64,000 nucleotides of DNA, taken from the IMG/VR virus record IMGVR_UViG_3300006051_000001, positions 124,001-188,000 of that record. One strand, written 5' to 3'. Source of the DNA: a virus. The translations under genes and the position numbers were made by a program. The notes beneath the pieces are model-generated. The model was not told where the DNA came from, searched no databases, and saw nothing but the letters and a program-made list of their open reading frames with translations. Below, one piece after another: positions 14,941 through 23,331 of the stretch; position 1 is the stretch's first letter; the number at the start of each line of letters is the position of its first letter.

Positions 14941-15747
14941 GTGAGCGATATTAAAGTCATGGTTAGCGGTGCAGTGGGCGTTGGTAAGAGTCACGTATTG
15001 GCGGTCATTGAGCGAGCCTTGAATGAGGCTTACGGAGATACCATCAAGATCGAATGTGAGGACACTGAGAGCGAGCGTCGATCTATCGGTGAAGACATCC
15101 GTGAGTGGCAGCAGCCTACGGTTGAGAAGATCATTCTAACGCCGTATACGGCGTGGCGTCGAGAAGAGATCGTTGAGGATGGCGACGTACCTGCCCTCGA
15201 TTACTTTAGTGAGTGGACGACAGGTCGGGTAAGTGAAGTAGTCCCTGCTAATCTGTCTCCGTCTGAAGTCAGCGATATGGTTAAAGCTTTCGATGAACTG
15301 TATCCTCCGTTCAAGCCTCGGTACGAATCGCTGAATGGTCGGATCATTCGGATGGATGAAGGTCATCCAACTGCGGCTAAAGCAGCTCTCGCCAAACTGG
15401 CTGAGTCTGCGAACTTACTGCACGTCGAAATGTTCATGCCGGGTGATACCAACCAGATGATCGGGCTGGGTTACATGAATGACGCCAACCTCGCAGTGCA
15501 GTACGCGAACCTTATTAAAGGCATGGTCTTCGATATGGCATTCGTTGAACCGTACTTCGGTGATCAGGAAAAGGTCACTACGTTCCGTAATGTAGAAGTC
15601 CAGTCTGCGATGACTCAAAAGAATGACGGTAAGACTTCAGCGTCCGTTGGATTCAAAGTCGGTAAGATGCGCGTCCACCTTCGGAATAAGCACGACAACG
15701 ATCCATTGCAGTTCGGCATTCCTCTTGGCGTTACCGAGGAAAGCTAA
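14941..15747 (+). CDS. P-loop NTPase (268 aa)
   Basis: A Walker A motif SGAVGVGKS is at residues 9-17 (counting from the GTG at 14941), followed by a helix typical of P-loop NTPases. A later acidic IIRMDEGHP near residue 140 could supply a Walker B-like aspartate-glutamate. It is a small ATP/GTP-binding protein of unknown role. The start is uncertain: GTG at 14932 and GTG at 14941 are both possible, neither with a strong SD (GGGTGA precedes 14941). Its T-run-bounded upstream end suggests some readthrough of the 14894 terminator or a promoter inside it. Confidence 0.7.
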   Translation: MSDIKVMVSGAVGVGKSHVLAVIERALNEAYGDTIKIECEDTESERRSIGEDIREWQQPTVEKIILTPYTAWRREEIVEDGDVPALDYFSEWTTGRVSEVVPANLSPSEVSDMVKAFDELYPPFKPRYESLNGRIIRMDEGHPTAAKAALAKLAESANLLHVEMFMPGDTNQMIGLGYMNDANLAVQYANLIKGMVFDMAFVEPYFGDQEKVTTFRNVEVQSAMTQKNDGKTSASVGFKVGKMRVHLRNKHDNDPLQFGIPLGVTEES

Positions 15748-15748
15748 T

Positions 15749-15955
15749 CCGTAATTAATTACGGGTGATGGAATCAGTATGTGAGAACGTCCTCCGACCA
15801 TTAAAGTCCTAAGCTTGGTCGCCCAATGTCCTGCGTGGTCGTGGGGTGTCTTCACGTTCAATGAGAAGTTGTACGGTTGCGGTATTTCCTGTGCTTAAAC
15901 TCTCATCCGCTCATTGAACATCTTGCACTCCGTCGGTGGCTTCGGTCATCGACGG
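15749..15955 (+). ncRNA. candidate structured noncoding RNA
   Basis: No coding frame is supportable. The region starts with the perfect palindrome CCGTAATTAATTACGG (15749-15764). It then has CGACCA/TGGTCG (15795-15800/15816-15821), a long-range perfect 10-bp helix GTTCAATGAG/CTCATTGAAC (15856-15865/15910-15919) and a closing terminator hairpin. The nested layout resembles a discrete structured RNA rather than spacer. Role unknown. Confidence 0.45.
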
Positions 15956-15965
15956 GGTTATTTTT
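15930..15965 (+). terminator. intrinsic terminator
   Basis: CCGTCGGTG (15930-15938) pairs with CATCGACGG (15947-15955; one G-T pair), then GGTTATTTTT. GCTTTATGCTGCATG follows, the recurrent tail. Confidence 0.8.
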
Positions 15966-16034
15966 CGCTTTATGCTGCATGTTAGGGATCGTATGTAGTG
16001 AATTGGTTCGCTACTTTTAGCAAGGAACTTCACC

Positions 16035-16559
16035 ATGAAAGTGAATATCGCTATCACCGCCAAGGCTAACATCTTGGCAGCAATCAACGCGGCCAACGCT
16101 GCAACGTCCACCAACATCACTGAAGCTCAAGTGACCTGGGAGTTGCCTGTCGTATCCGCCGGCATTGCCGGCCGTAACACTAGCGTAACTCTGTTCGGCA
16201 TTGACGGTCAAGGCATCGAAGGTGGTCGTACCTTCTCATACACCCGTCAACCGCTGAGCGGCGGCGCTATCGCCACCACCGCCCCTGCTTTCGTACCAAT
16301 CCTCGAGGCCGACACCCGTCCTCAGGTATTGGCGAAGGTCATCACCGCTCTGGGCCTGCTGGCCAGCGAGATCGAAGACATCTCGTACACCGCTCCTGTG
16401 GATCTCGCCACTCCGGGCACCATGCAGATCGCGGCAATCGCGAACAGTTACCTGTACTACGATCTGAAAGACGTCGAAATCCGTCTGGCAGACCTGGACG
16501 TACCGTTCGCTGAAATCGCTCCAATCGTTGACTTGGATGCTTTCGAAGCTGAAGAGTAA
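16035..16559 (+). CDS. array-family virion protein, two-unit beta domain (174 aa)
   Basis: Start ATG 16035 follows AAGGAA. Unit 1 runs from ANILAAINAAN to a GRTFSYTRQ strand, unit 2 from VLAKVITALGL to IANSYLYYDL. The C-terminal stretch DVPFAEIAPIVDLDAFEAEE closely matches the end of the reverse gene at 17133, so these are close paralogues on opposite strands. C-ending codons dominate, suggesting high expression. By family it is a structural (tail or baseplate) protein, which is inference. It is one of only two array members on the forward strand. Confidence 0.75.
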   Translation: MKVNIAITAKANILAAINAANAATSTNITEAQVTWELPVVSAGIAGRNTSVTLFGIDGQGIEGGRTFSYTRQPLSGGAIATTAPAFVPILEADTRPQVLAKVITALGLLASEIEDISYTAPVDLATPGTMQIAAIANSYLYYDLKDVEIRLADLDVPFAEIAPIVDLDAFEAEE

Positions 16560-16569
16560 TTGATGTAAA

Positions 16570-16599
16570 CATAAGGCCCGGCTTCGGCCGGGCTTTATG
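16570..16599 (+). terminator. terminator, CATAAG/CTTTATG class
   Basis: CATAAGGCCCGGC (16570-16582), TTCG, GCCGGGCTTTATG (16587-16599): a 13-bp stem with a UUCG loop, followed by CTATGCG. Confidence 0.8.
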
Positions 16600-16643
16600 C
16601 TATGCGAGGGGTGTTTATACTCTTCACAGTTTGAGGGTTCCTT

Positions 16644-17090
16644 ATGAAAATCAATTTGGCGATCAGTTCCGTTGCCAACGTATTGGGTTTGATCAACGAG
16701 AAGAATGGATCGAACATCACCGAGTCTCAAGTTACTGTCGATGAAATTATCGAGAGCGATGAGAACCCAGGCGATAACACCAAGATCACGTTGTCAGGGA
16801 AGAACGGCCACGGTATTGATGGAACGCGTTCGTTTTACTACGGACGTGTAAATGTGGTGTCGCAACAGTCGCCACCGACAGGGATCGTCATCTTGGCTCC
16901 TGGCGAAGTAGGTGGTGAGGCTGTGGCGAAGATCCTCACACAACTCAACATCCGGCTTGAAGACATAGCCTACGACAATTGGGTATTCCCAACTGAAGGC
17001 GTGGATGGTGGTGTAGATATCTGGGGGTTGGAAGGTTCGCCTATCTATACTCCAGATGTAATCAGAGTCACCCTTACGCAGTCAGCGTAA
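16644..17090 (+). CDS. array-family virion protein (148 aa)
   Basis: The N-terminus MKINLAISSVANVLGLINEKN mirrors that of the preceding gene (MKVNIAITAKANILAAI), marking a tandem duplication. Unit 1 is clear (DNTKITLSGKNGHGIDGTRS then FYYGR); unit 2 is diverged (AVAKILTQLNIRLEDIA, then DVIRVTLTQSA). Unlike its neighbour it lacks the acidic C-terminal tail and is less codon-biased. Start ATG follows GAGGGTTCCTT. It converges on the reverse array with a shared terminator. Confidence 0.75.
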   Translation: MKINLAISSVANVLGLINEKNGSNITESQVTVDEIIESDENPGDNTKITLSGKNGHGIDGTRSFYYGRVNVVSQQSPPTGIVILAPGEVGGEAVAKILTQLNIRLEDIAYDNWVFPTEGVDGGVDIWGLEGSPIYTPDVIRVTLTQSA

Positions 17091-17097
17091 TCAACAG

Positions 17098-17127
17098 CAT
17101 ACAGCCCGGCTTACGCCGGGCCTTATG
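17098..17127. terminator. bidirectional terminator between convergent genes
   Basis: CAGCCCGGC and GCCGGGC pair around TTAC, with CATA/TATG outer arms. It closes the forward pair and the 15-kb reverse array. Confidence 0.7.
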
Positions 17128-17132
17128 TCGCG

Positions 17133-17789
17133 TTATGCTTCTGGATCGAAACCCGGAAGGTCTGTTACAGGAGCAACGGTAGCGAATGGAACATCCGAAT
17201 CAGTGGAGCCGATGCGGATTGTCGTGCCTGGCAAGAAGTAGATACTGCTAGCCAGAGTTGTCAGCAAGATCGAAGTAGCGTCCGGCGCGATAGGTCCATC
17301 GGCCACATCTGTTTGATCTAGCTTCACGGTGAACTTGGTATTGATAGCCGCCAAGGTCTCCCAGATGGTAGCGCCCACCGTTGCCGGTAGGCTCAACGTC
17401 TGTCCATCGAAAGCATCCGATATAGGCATGCGAGCGTAGACAAACGTGTAGCTACCAGAATACCCTGAACTCTTTCTCGCGGTTACAAGAATGGTCGTGT
17501 TGTTCGACGTCTGAGTGTCAGGGTTTGGCTGTGGTGTGGCGAAGGTCAGCTGAGACGCGATGAAGTTTACAGCTTTCTCTTTATTGATCGCCGCCAGTAA
17601 CCCGTCCTTACCAAACAAGTTAAGGTTTGGGCGCTTCACCACATCCACTAGCGCGTAGCCACTTACACGCCGAAGCGTGACAGGCTCCACAGCGTCGGCA
17701 AGCGTATAACCATCGATCGCACGAACTTCAAATGTCGGTAACGATCTTACAGCTACGTAAAGGTCAACACCCCGCAAGGTAGTAGACAT
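17133..17789 (-). CDS. array-family virion protein with N-terminal short repeats (218 aa)
   Basis: Residues 1-55 hold imperfect repeats of about 17 residues (TLRGVDLYVAV, EVRAIDGYTLADA, TLRRVSGYALVDV), also seen in the 21655 gene. The two-unit domain follows: DGLLAAINKEKA through GSYTFVYARM, then TIWETLAAINTKFTVKLDQTDV through SSIYFLPGT. The ending DVPFATVAPVTDLPGF matches the 16035 protein. AGGAG precedes the ATG. It is the last gene of the reverse array. The repeats may attach it to the adjacent LamG-like proteins (inference). Confidence 0.75.
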   Translation of the reverse strand: MSTTLRGVDLYVAVRSLPTFEVRAIDGYTLADAVEPVTLRRVSGYALVDVVKRPNLNLFGKDGLLAAINKEKAVNFIASQLTFATPQPNPDTQTSNNTTILVTARKSSGYSGSYTFVYARMPISDAFDGQTLSLPATVGATIWETLAAINTKFTVKLDQTDVADGPIAPDATSILLTTLASSIYFLPGTTIRIGSTDSDVPFATVAPVTDLPGFDPEA

Positions 17790-17800
17790 AAGTACTCCTA

Positions 17801-18874
17801 TTACGATGTAGGGGTAATGACCAATTCAAGATCACCCACGTTAGTCGCATTCAACTTACTTCCACCTGGGAGGGTGTTAGTGAGTATACCGCCTGCGACG
17901 TTGACTGTCGTCCCACCTGGAGACGGAGTCATGCCAACCGGCACCGTGTCGTTACCTGAATAACTGAAGTTCACATTGAAGTTCTGGCCGTCGGTAATCT
18001 TGGTCGATGCGACCTTTACATCTACACCAACCACATCCACTACTCCGAGGGCACTATTATCAAACTTCAGATGAAGCGGGGTGTTGCCGGCTGGCATGAC
18101 GACGTTCGGCGTATTCAGACTGGCAGTACCTTCGCGACCTGTGTTCAGTACACTTGGCATATCCGATCCATCGGATGTGGTATACCCAGAACCTACAGCG
18201 GAAAGCACAGGGAGTCGCTTCACGCTAATCGGACCAAGTCTTTCGAGTGGAACTGGCGCGTCGTTACCGTCATCACACATCGCGTAGATATCCGAGAACA
18301 TCCAGACGTCTTCAGGAGCACCGGCAGGAATCCAGCTAGCGTTCGGTTGACCGATACCCCACCAAGCCACGGTACTGATCGTCGTCCTACTGAAGCCAGA
18401 GATCGTACCTGTAGCGGCCTGGACGTCATCGACGAATCGATACCATTTACTGGCAGTGAAGTCCATGACGATTTCGACGTAGCAGTCATCTGGCAACGTA
18501 CTAGCAGGACAATAGACCCCAAGATCAGCAGCGACCGCCGATGCTGATCCACGCACTACGAATGCGTTAGGTGCGCCAGTCGTTGCGGCTAGACGCTTAA
18601 ACCTAAATCCAATGACTACCCAATTAGGGCTAGCAGCATCGCCGATCATTTTACTGATCTTCATCACGTTCTGGCCGGAAGAGGCAGCGGCGTTACCGAT
18701 CGTTTTCCCAACCACGAGTTTGTTGGCAGAAATACGTGCCGGTGACAAGATCGAAAGTGTGGTGACGCATATCGGCGCCAACTCATGGTACGATAAGCCG
18801 TAGCATGTGGCTGGCGTACCAATGGCGTTACCTTCCGGCAGATTATCGAAACCGAAAAGCCTGAGTTTCTTCAT
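17801..18874 (-). CDS. LamG-like virion protein (357 aa)
   Basis: It opens MKKLRLFGFDNLPEG, the family's FGFD signature. The first ~200 residues have a concanavalin/LamG-like strand pattern with DDCYVEIVMDFTASKWYRF near the middle; the usual WxNG is here RFVDD. The C-terminal ~110 residues are a second beta domain but lack the NPxGxxWT motif of its relatives. LamG-like folds usually bind carbohydrate or serve as structural sandwiches, so surface or fibre-tip exposure is possible. Start ATG lies just after the TGA of the upstream gene. Confidence 0.7.
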   Translation of the reverse strand: MKKLRLFGFDNLPEGNAIGTPATCYGLSYHELAPICVTTLSILSPARISANKLVVGKTIGNAAASSGQNVMKISKMIGDAASPNWVVIGFRFKRLAATTGAPNAFVVRGSASAVAADLGVYCPASTLPDDCYVEIVMDFTASKWYRFVDDVQAATGTISGFSRTTISTVAWWGIGQPNASWIPAGAPEDVWMFSDIYAMCDDGNDAPVPLERLGPISVKRLPVLSAVGSGYTTSDGSDMPSVLNTGREGTASLNTPNVVMPAGNTPLHLKFDNSALGVVDVVGVDVKVASTKITDGQNFNVNFSYSGNDTVPVGMTPSPGGTTVNVAGGILTNTLPGGSKLNATNVGDLELVITPTS

Positions 18875-18879
18875 GAGAG

Positions 18880-19977
18880 TCAGCCTGTCGTCAGTTTGAG
18901 TTTAGCGGCCTGAAGTGCCGATCGAGTCCAACGGATGCCGGCAGGCGACTTCTCAGCCAGATACAATCTGTATCCAGATGTTGGAGTGTTCGTCAGGTTA
19001 GCATTGACGTTCGCCGAACTGTTAGCGCCGGATACGACTTGACTACCGACGATCCCTGACGCGCCGTCTTTCTTACGTCCAGCCATGGTGAGAATCACGC
19101 CATTGATCTGACCTTGGAAATTAGGCACCGATAGACCGATGTTTGCAATAGGGTTAGCGATATCTGTAGTTACGATGGGTGTCGCCAGACTGGCCGTGTC
19201 AGTGATGTCGGTATTCAGAGCTGATGTCACGTCAGCTGCACCAGTCGCTACCCATGTAGGTTGGTCAAGGTTAGCTACTGTAATAGGAACTACCTGTTGG
19301 GGACCCAGGAAGTTATCCGCAGTACCGTCGCCAGTCTTCTCGATCAGGTACATGTCCTTGATCCACCAGCTGTAATCTAATCTCGCAAGAGTGGTGGACC
19401 CAGGGTTGTAGCACCCCATGATAAGCCGTGCAGTTCCCGCGCCGAATGCGGTTACGATGTTCGAGTCCATCACTTTATCGGCGATAGCCACACCGTCGAC
19501 ACGCCGGCGAATTACGGCTGCGGGTACATCGTACTGAGCTTCAAGGTAATACTCTTTACCGGCCGTCCACCCAGGGATATCTCCGAATGAAAACGCTGAA
19601 CCGAGGATGATGTTTGCCTGGCTCAACCCAGCGACAGTGATAGCTATCGGGTGCGGCCAATGCGTAACCAGTGTTACAACGGCAGGACAAACCCACCGCA
19701 AACCAACCGTCACTACGGAAGACGCTGTCGGATTAAGTCCGACCTCCTGTAAGGTATTGGTAGTGTAATTGTTTTTAACGCCCTGTGTGCTGCTGTCCGG
19801 CGCGGTGTTCTTACATTTCAACCACCCACCTTCTTTAAGGTAGGTAACCCCACCGACACCAGCTGTTGTACCTGGTTTGAAAGCAAACGGCAATGGCGGT
19901 AGCAGAACAGTAATTGCAATCTGCTCACCAGCCGGCACCGGTACGTCATCGAAACCAAAGAAATTACGAATAGCCAT
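18880..19977 (-). CDS. LamG-like virion protein (365 aa)
   Basis: MAIRNFFGFDDVPVP opens the protein. GKEYYLEAQYDVPAA and RRRVDGVAIADK mark the LamG-like strand pair. The C-terminal domain ends with EKSPAGIRWTRSALQAAKL, the NPxGxxWT motif common in phage tail proteins. It is one of five paralogues between 17.8 and 24.4 kb. It is 5 nt from the next gene, so tightly operonic. Confidence 0.75.
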   Translation of the reverse strand: MAIRNFFGFDDVPVPAGEQIAITVLLPPLPFAFKPGTTAGVGGVTYLKEGGWLKCKNTAPDSSTQGVKNNYTTNTLQEVGLNPTASSVVTVGLRWVCPAVVTLVTHWPHPIAITVAGLSQANIILGSAFSFGDIPGWTAGKEYYLEAQYDVPAAVIRRRVDGVAIADKVMDSNIVTAFGAGTARLIMGCYNPGSTTLARLDYSWWIKDMYLIEKTGDGTADNFLGPQQVVPITVANLDQPTWVATGAADVTSALNTDITDTASLATPIVTTDIANPIANIGLSVPNFQGQINGVILTMAGRKKDGASGIVGSQVVSGANSSANVNANLTNTPTSGYRLYLAEKSPAGIRWTRSALQAAKLKLTTG

Positions 19978-19987
19978 ATTGAATCCC

Positions 19988-20530
19988 TCAGCTCCAACGG
20001 ATAATTGGATCGCTAAACAGAGCTGCGAATGAAGGCAGTTGTTTACCTGCCATGACTTTAGACCCTGCGGTGAAGAAGTAGCTGCCGGACTTGACCGTCA
20101 GCTCTACCATACTCGCCTCAGGATCGATTGGACCGTCCTCGACATCATTCTGGGTGAGGACCATCCCTGAACCAGCATTGATGACTGCAAGGGCTCCGTA
20201 GATCGTTGTAGCGGAACCGAGATCGATATTGGAGAGACTAACGCTCCTACCAGCAATCGAAGCTCGGTTATACCGTACGACCATCTGCCCCTTGTAACCC
20301 TGACCAACAATAGAGTCCAGAGTCACCTGGGTATTGAAGCGGGCATCGCCAGATGGAGTATCAACTGGCGGACCGACAGTAACCTGACGAGCCAGCAACG
20401 TGACACTGTTTTCAAGGTTGATCTGTGCGATGATACCGGCACCATCAGCAGCCAAGGGCTTCGGCGTGCTGATGGTGGTGTACATCACCCAGGCGTCAAG
20501 TGACCTGAGAGCTTGTTGTGGATTCGCCAT
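19988..20530 (-). CDS. array-family virion protein (180 aa)
   Basis: Unit 1: GIIAQINLENSVTLLARQV to GYKGQMVVRYNRA. Unit 2: TIYGALAVINAGSGMVLTQ to SGSYFFTAGSKV. The N-terminus keeps one relic of the short repeat (ALRSLDAWVMY). The end resembles the 21655 gene (F.AGS...G..PS.A.LF). It sits directly between two LamG-like genes (2 nt from the upstream one), supporting a paired role. Confidence 0.75.
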   Translation of the reverse strand: MANPQQALRSLDAWVMYTTISTPKPLAADGAGIIAQINLENSVTLLARQVTVGPPVDTPSGDARFNTQVTLDSIVGQGYKGQMVVRYNRASIAGRSVSLSNIDLGSATTIYGALAVINAGSGMVLTQNDVEDGPIDPEASMVELTVKSGSYFFTAGSKVMAGKQLPSFAALFSDPIIRWS

Positions 20531-20532
20531 GA

Positions 20533-21642
20533 CTACACCTTAGGCTTGACTTTGACTGTCAATCCAGCCAAATTAGGTTGAGTCCAGGCCTGCCCGGACG
20601 GGTTCTTGTCCGTGATGAATACCCTGTCCGTGAACGACTGAGTAACTCCGTAAGTGACATCGACATCCGATGTTTCAACACCACCTACAGTTAGCGATAC
20701 GCCAACCTTACCGATCGGAGCAGCTGTCCACTGCACACCACGAGTCTTGACGTTAACGCCGCGGATCTTGGCATTCAGTGGAATAGCCGAAGCATCGTAA
20801 GTGATTACAGCTGGCGTCAGCGCTTCGGCACTAAGCACCAGAGGTGTTGTGACGCCACTAGTAGGGTTGCTATAACCGCGTTGCATCGCAGCTAGTGTCG
20901 TACCTGAAGCTGGGTTAACCGGCGCCCATCCGTTAGCATCCACTGCGGCGATAGGCAGCTTGTTGATGTTCACAGGACCGAGAGGCTGAGGAGTCTCACC
21001 AGCTTCCCACTCGACGTAATACATGTCACGCCACGACCAGAAGCATGGGTTGCCGGGCGAGACGCTTGAACTAACGAGTGCGCCTAGGGCTAACCAGATC
21101 TCCTGCCCAGCCGGTGTCGCTGAAACAGCCGTCTTCATGAAAGCTTCCATCGGCACAGATGGGAGTTTCTTCCCGTCTACCCAACGGTTGATGACGTTAT
21201 TCGTGAAGTCCAACTGGTGCTCAAGGTAGTACTCTTTGTTGAGAGCATATCCCGGCAGGTCAGTTTTAGCGAACACGAGTGTAGTGTTAGTACCACCAGC
21301 GTCGTAGCTGTTCATGTAGCTGAGAACTTGACTATCCGGTGATACCGACGCTACCGAATACCGGATGCCGTGGAACAGGTTCGAGGTCGGACCTATTGTT
21401 GGGATCGCTGTCTTCAAGTTACCTGCGATACGGTTGCGCCAGTTACCGTAGTTGGATTGAGTGATGGTGGTGTACACCATCAACCAGCCAAGAGCAGTCG
21501 TCTGTGCAGTGATGTACTCGTCACCGTTAGTGGCCATGATCTCAAACATGGTGTTTGGGATTGGGCCACGACCCATGTTGGGACCACTACCGCCAATCGA
21601 CGTAGTCGGCACGTCCCAACCAGACATTAAATGAATCTTCAT
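20533..21642 (-). CDS. LamG-like virion protein (369 aa)
   Basis: MKIHLMSGWDVPTTS replaces the usual FGFD start. NKEYYLEHQLDFTNN then NRWVDGKKL is the LamG signature around residues 145-170. The end TDKNPSGQAWTQPNLAGL carries the NPxGxxWT motif. A central Trp- and Gly-rich part differs from its paralogues, so binding specificity may differ. It overlaps none of its neighbours and belongs to the same reverse operon. GGAG precedes the start. Confidence 0.75.
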   Translation of the reverse strand: MKIHLMSGWDVPTTSIGGSGPNMGRGPIPNTMFEIMATNGDEYITAQTTALGWLMVYTTITQSNYGNWRNRIAGNLKTAIPTIGPTSNLFHGIRYSVASVSPDSQVLSYMNSYDAGGTNTTLVFAKTDLPGYALNKEYYLEHQLDFTNNVINRWVDGKKLPSVPMEAFMKTAVSATPAGQEIWLALGALVSSSVSPGNPCFWSWRDMYYVEWEAGETPQPLGPVNINKLPIAAVDANGWAPVNPASGTTLAAMQRGYSNPTSGVTTPLVLSAEALTPAVITYDASAIPLNAKIRGVNVKTRGVQWTAAPIGKVGVSLTVGGVETSDVDVTYGVTQSFTDRVFITDKNPSGQAWTQPNLAGLTVKVKPKV

Positions 21643-21654
21643 GATTGGGCTCCT

Positions 21655-22335
21655 TTACGGGAAGAGTAGCATGTCAGACTTGAAGATACTTGCCAGCGTA
21701 GGTGTGTTGCCGACGTTAACAGTAGATCCAGGCTGGAAGATATAACTGGTAGCTGCTGCGGTAAGGGTGACCTCAACAGAACCAGCCACGATTGGATCGT
21801 TGACAAGATCCGCTGTAGTCAGCACCATGCCAGTGGCCGTGTTGATGGCTGGGATCAATGCATGTACGTTAGCTGCCGAACCAATAACGATGTTGGCGAT
21901 GTTACCTGCACTGGACAACTTACTCATTGGAGAGCGGTTGTAGTACCAGTACATGCTACCGCCCAGCAGCGAGGCTGGGAGCGCCGTCAGCAACGCCTTG
22001 GTGTCAAAGCCTGGCTCTGTACTAACTTCTACAGGACCGAGCGTAAACTGCGACGCAGGACGTACAGACTTAGACTTCTGAAGGATCAGAGTCATCAACG
22101 CTGTAGGGCCGTTAGCCCCAACCGGCAACTTAGCGAATGGCACCATCGCGTATCCGCCTAGCTGACGGAGAGCAACGGTGTTAGCTTGGGCCGCCATGGC
22201 GTAGCCACTAAGCTGACGCAAAGCGACCGGGTTGGGTGGTGCGATCAGGCCGTAAGCCTGAATGGTAGCCACCTTAGCTCCCATCGCCGGACGCGTCAGG
22301 GCGTAACCCTGAAGTGTGGAAACGTTAACAGACAT
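21655..22335 (-). CDS. array-family virion protein with four N-terminal short repeats (226 aa)
   Basis: Residues 1-72 contain clear tandem repeats with the core VALRQLSGYAM / VALRQLGGYAM, plus VATIQAYGLI and STLQGYALT. The two-unit domain follows: TALMTLILQKSK through GGSMYWYYNRSP, then HALIPAINTATGMVLTT through TSYIFQPGSTV. The repeats are the best preserved of the array. It may form a spacer or oligomerisation stalk. GGAGTA precedes the start. Confidence 0.75.
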   Translation of the reverse strand: MSVNVSTLQGYALTRPAMGAKVATIQAYGLIAPPNPVALRQLSGYAMAAQANTVALRQLGGYAMVPFAKLPVGANGPTALMTLILQKSKSVRPASQFTLGPVEVSTEPGFDTKALLTALPASLLGGSMYWYYNRSPMSKLSSAGNIANIVIGSAANVHALIPAINTATGMVLTTADLVNDPIVAGSVEVTLTAAATSYIFQPGSTVNVGNTPTLASIFKSDMLLFP

Positions 22336-22345
22336 GGACTACTCC

Positions 22346-23314
22346 CTACGCATCAGGCGATAAGATGAAATCCGTGGCGTCAATACTCGCAGCGTCCCAC
22401 GTCCCACCGGCTGGGTTCTTATGGAATACGCCGGCGCTAGCATTATAGCCGTACGCACCAGAAGGACCAACCATCGGGAGACCGGCAACCTCATTGGCGC
22501 CGTTCTTGATCTTGGTCGCGCAGGTAACCGTACCGGCACCGTTCGAACTAAGACCAGCTACCACCTCAATGGCGGCGACGACGGTTCCTACTGGTATCGT
22601 GGCTTTCAAGCTAGCCGCCAATGGACCTTTGGTGGTGGTGTTAGATGTCGCGATCTTGGCAGTTGGTACTGTGCCTGCTTCATAGATCGCGGTAGCCAAC
22701 GCCGTTCCACCCGGAGTAGTGGTCCAATCAGAACCGGTAGCGGAATCGATGCTAATCGGAATAACGGACTGCGCGCCCAGCGGTCCAACCGGCAGACCTT
22801 GCGAGGCCCCCTGGTCGTCGCAGATGTAGAAGTCCCGGTAATCGAAACGGCCATTCAGACTACCTTTGGCTTCAAGACCAAAGGTCATGCTACGACCGCC
22901 GGCGGCGGCGGCGTTACCGATCGACACACCGTTGACCCAACGCTCTACCACACCTGTATTCACGTCGTACGAGAATTCGATGTAAACTGTGTTACCGCTA
23001 GCCGGGAGAGTGTAGTCCAAAAGGACGTAGCTTGTGCCGAAGTAAACGATACCAGCGCCGCCGTTGACGTTGGTTACGATACGGCAGCGATAACCTATCC
23101 AGATCTTATTGACAGGTGCTTCAAGATACTTGTCTAATGGAATGCTGACGCGTTCGGCGCCAGCGGCTTGCGACTGACTTACGAGCCATCCGTTGACAAT
23201 CGTATTCTGCAACGATAAGTCTTGGTTACGCGTTATTCCGTGAGTGGCGTAGTTAGCCCAGTTCACGTCATTCTGCGGCAAGTGCTCGAAGCCTATAACT
23301 GCTCTAATTGCCAT
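22346..23314 (-). CDS. LamG-like virion protein (322 aa)
   Basis: MAIRAVIGFEHLPQN opens it; the LamG-like pair NTVYIEFSYDVNTG and ERWVNGVSI is near residues 110-135. It ends KNPAGGTWDAASIDATDF, the shared C-terminal motif. It is the shortest LamG-like member, with a compact C-terminal domain. It is nearest in sequence to the 23332 product, and the two genes are adjacent, implying a recent duplication. Confidence 0.75.
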   Translation of the reverse strand: MAIRAVIGFEHLPQNDVNWANYATHGITRNQDLSLQNTIVNGWLVSQSQAAGAERVSIPLDKYLEAPVNKIWIGYRCRIVTNVNGGAGIVYFGTSYVLLDYTLPASGNTVYIEFSYDVNTGVVERWVNGVSIGNAAAAGGRSMTFGLEAKGSLNGRFDYRDFYICDDQGASQGLPVGPLGAQSVIPISIDSATGSDWTTTPGGTALATAIYEAGTVPTAKIATSNTTTKGPLAASLKATIPVGTVVAAIEVVAGLSSNGAGTVTCATKIKNGANEVAGLPMVGPSGAYGYNASAGVFHKNPAGGTWDAASIDATDFILSPDA

Positions 23315-23331
23315 GATTATAAAACCTCTTA

